This document shows, piece by piece, positions 5,284 to 5,491 of a DNA stretch of 5,491 nucleotides. Location: the NCBI GenBank assembly GCA_017459225.1, contig JAFUDL010000298.1:1-5491 (forward strand). Reading direction: 5' to 3'. This DNA is from Kiritimatiellia bacterium. Its GTDB lineage: Bacteria; Verrucomicrobiota; Kiritimatiellia; RFP12; UBA1067. Positions within the stretch are counted from its first letter, which is position 1. Each line of letters starts with the position of its first letter. Both the position numbers and the translations under genes were made by a program. The notes beneath the pieces were generated by a model. The model did not search any database. It saw only the letters and a list, made by a program, of their open reading frames with translations, and was not told the origin of the DNA.

Positions 5284-5491
5284 CCACCACCTAACCACCC
5301 CACCACCCAACCACTCAACCACCCAACCACCTAACCACCTAACCACCCAACCACCCCACCACCCAACCACTCAACCACCCAACCACCCAACCACCTAAAC
5401 ACCCAACCACCCAACCACCTAACCCCCCAACCACCAAACCACCCCACCACCCAACCAAACAACCACCCAACCACCCAACCACACAACCACC
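5274..5491. repeat. Octamer tandem array, A/C arm (27 units, consensus CCCAACCA), continues off window
   Basis: From 5274 to 5489 the sequence parses into 27 consecutive 8-bp units with no indel. Twelve are exactly CCCAACCA, four CCCCACCA, three CCTAACCA, two CTCAACCA, and six are singletons (for example CCTAAACA, AACAACCA). The plus strand contains no G from 5268 to the end. Rotated, the units read AACCACCN, the reverse-complement family of the left arm (AACYACCM). I see no start codon, ribosome-binding site or plausible gene in it, and an 8-bp period is not a codon multiple. The array is cut by the window edge, so its full length is unknown. Confidence 0.95.

Noticed and set aside
4677..5330. 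Minus-strand 217-codon frame starting in the octamer repeat, with an octapeptide repeat (TTKLPNHQ)
   Set aside because: The peptide repeat is the automatic result of reading an 8-bp DNA repeat in triplets, and the rest is antisense to the PP-loop gene. No ribosome-binding site was seen.
5201..5491. CRISPR array
   Set aside because: Units are 8 bp, directly abutting, with no spacers and no cas genes nearby.
5274..5491. Telomere-like terminal repeat of a linear replicon
   Set aside because: The C/A-rich strand is superficially similar, but bacterial linear ends do not use such repeats, and reaching the window edge does not show a chromosome end.

Overview
The window is GC-rich apart from its intergenic regions and is densely packed. 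It reads as a fragment of a Gram-negative chromosome. It has two compact operons that diverge from one ~120-bp intergenic region, a separate gene running off the left edge, and a large octamer-repeat block at the right edge. The Mla-type lipid transporter implies an outer membrane. The long, repeat-bearing MlaD, the Spi/C10-prodomain-like secreted protein and the overall style make me think of the PVC group (Verrucomicrobiota, Kiritimatiellota or Lentisphaerota). That placement is an impression, not a demonstration.

Left part (minus strand). Positions 1-474 hold the N-terminal 158 codons of an exported protein that resembles the propeptide/inhibitor domain of C10 (streptopain-like) peptidases. 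It appears to have its own promoter (-10 TATAAT at 543-548) and a strong 20-bp palindrome (507-526) just downstream of the predicted transcription start. Upstream lies the operon mlaE (2489-3319) - mlaF (1737-2492) - mlaD (589-1740), transcribed in that order on the minus strand with 4-bp ATGA overlaps at both junctions. These encode the permease, the ATPase and the lipid-binding MCE subunit of an inner-membrane phospholipid transporter. MlaD is about twice the length of the E. coli protein because of a C-terminal array of ~35-residue modules. No mlaC, mlaB or mlaA is present here.

Centre. Positions 3320-3441 contain a divergent promoter pair built as a perfect 12-bp inverted repeat (3384-3395 / 3405-3416). 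Each arm carries a full extended -10 (TATGCTATAAT), one firing left into mlaEFD and one firing right.

Right part (plus strand). Positions 3442-4194 encode a UPF0309-type SIS (sugar isomerase) protein with altered phosphate-binding loops. Positions 4191-5189, overlapping it by 4 bp, encode a PP-loop ATPase of the tRNA-thiolation type (SGGLDS, a CxxC pair, a downstream Cys) with a C-terminal NFACT-R-like RNA-binding region. The two must be co-translated, although no shared pathway is obvious.

Right edge. From ~5196 to the end the DNA is non-coding octamer repeat in two inverted arms. Eight units of KGGTRGTT (5201-5264) are followed, after a 9-nt spacer, by 27 units of consensus CCCAACCA (5274-5489, continuing off the window). 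The plus strand has no C from 5196 to 5267 and then no G from 5268 to 5491. This block is the most unusual structure in the window.
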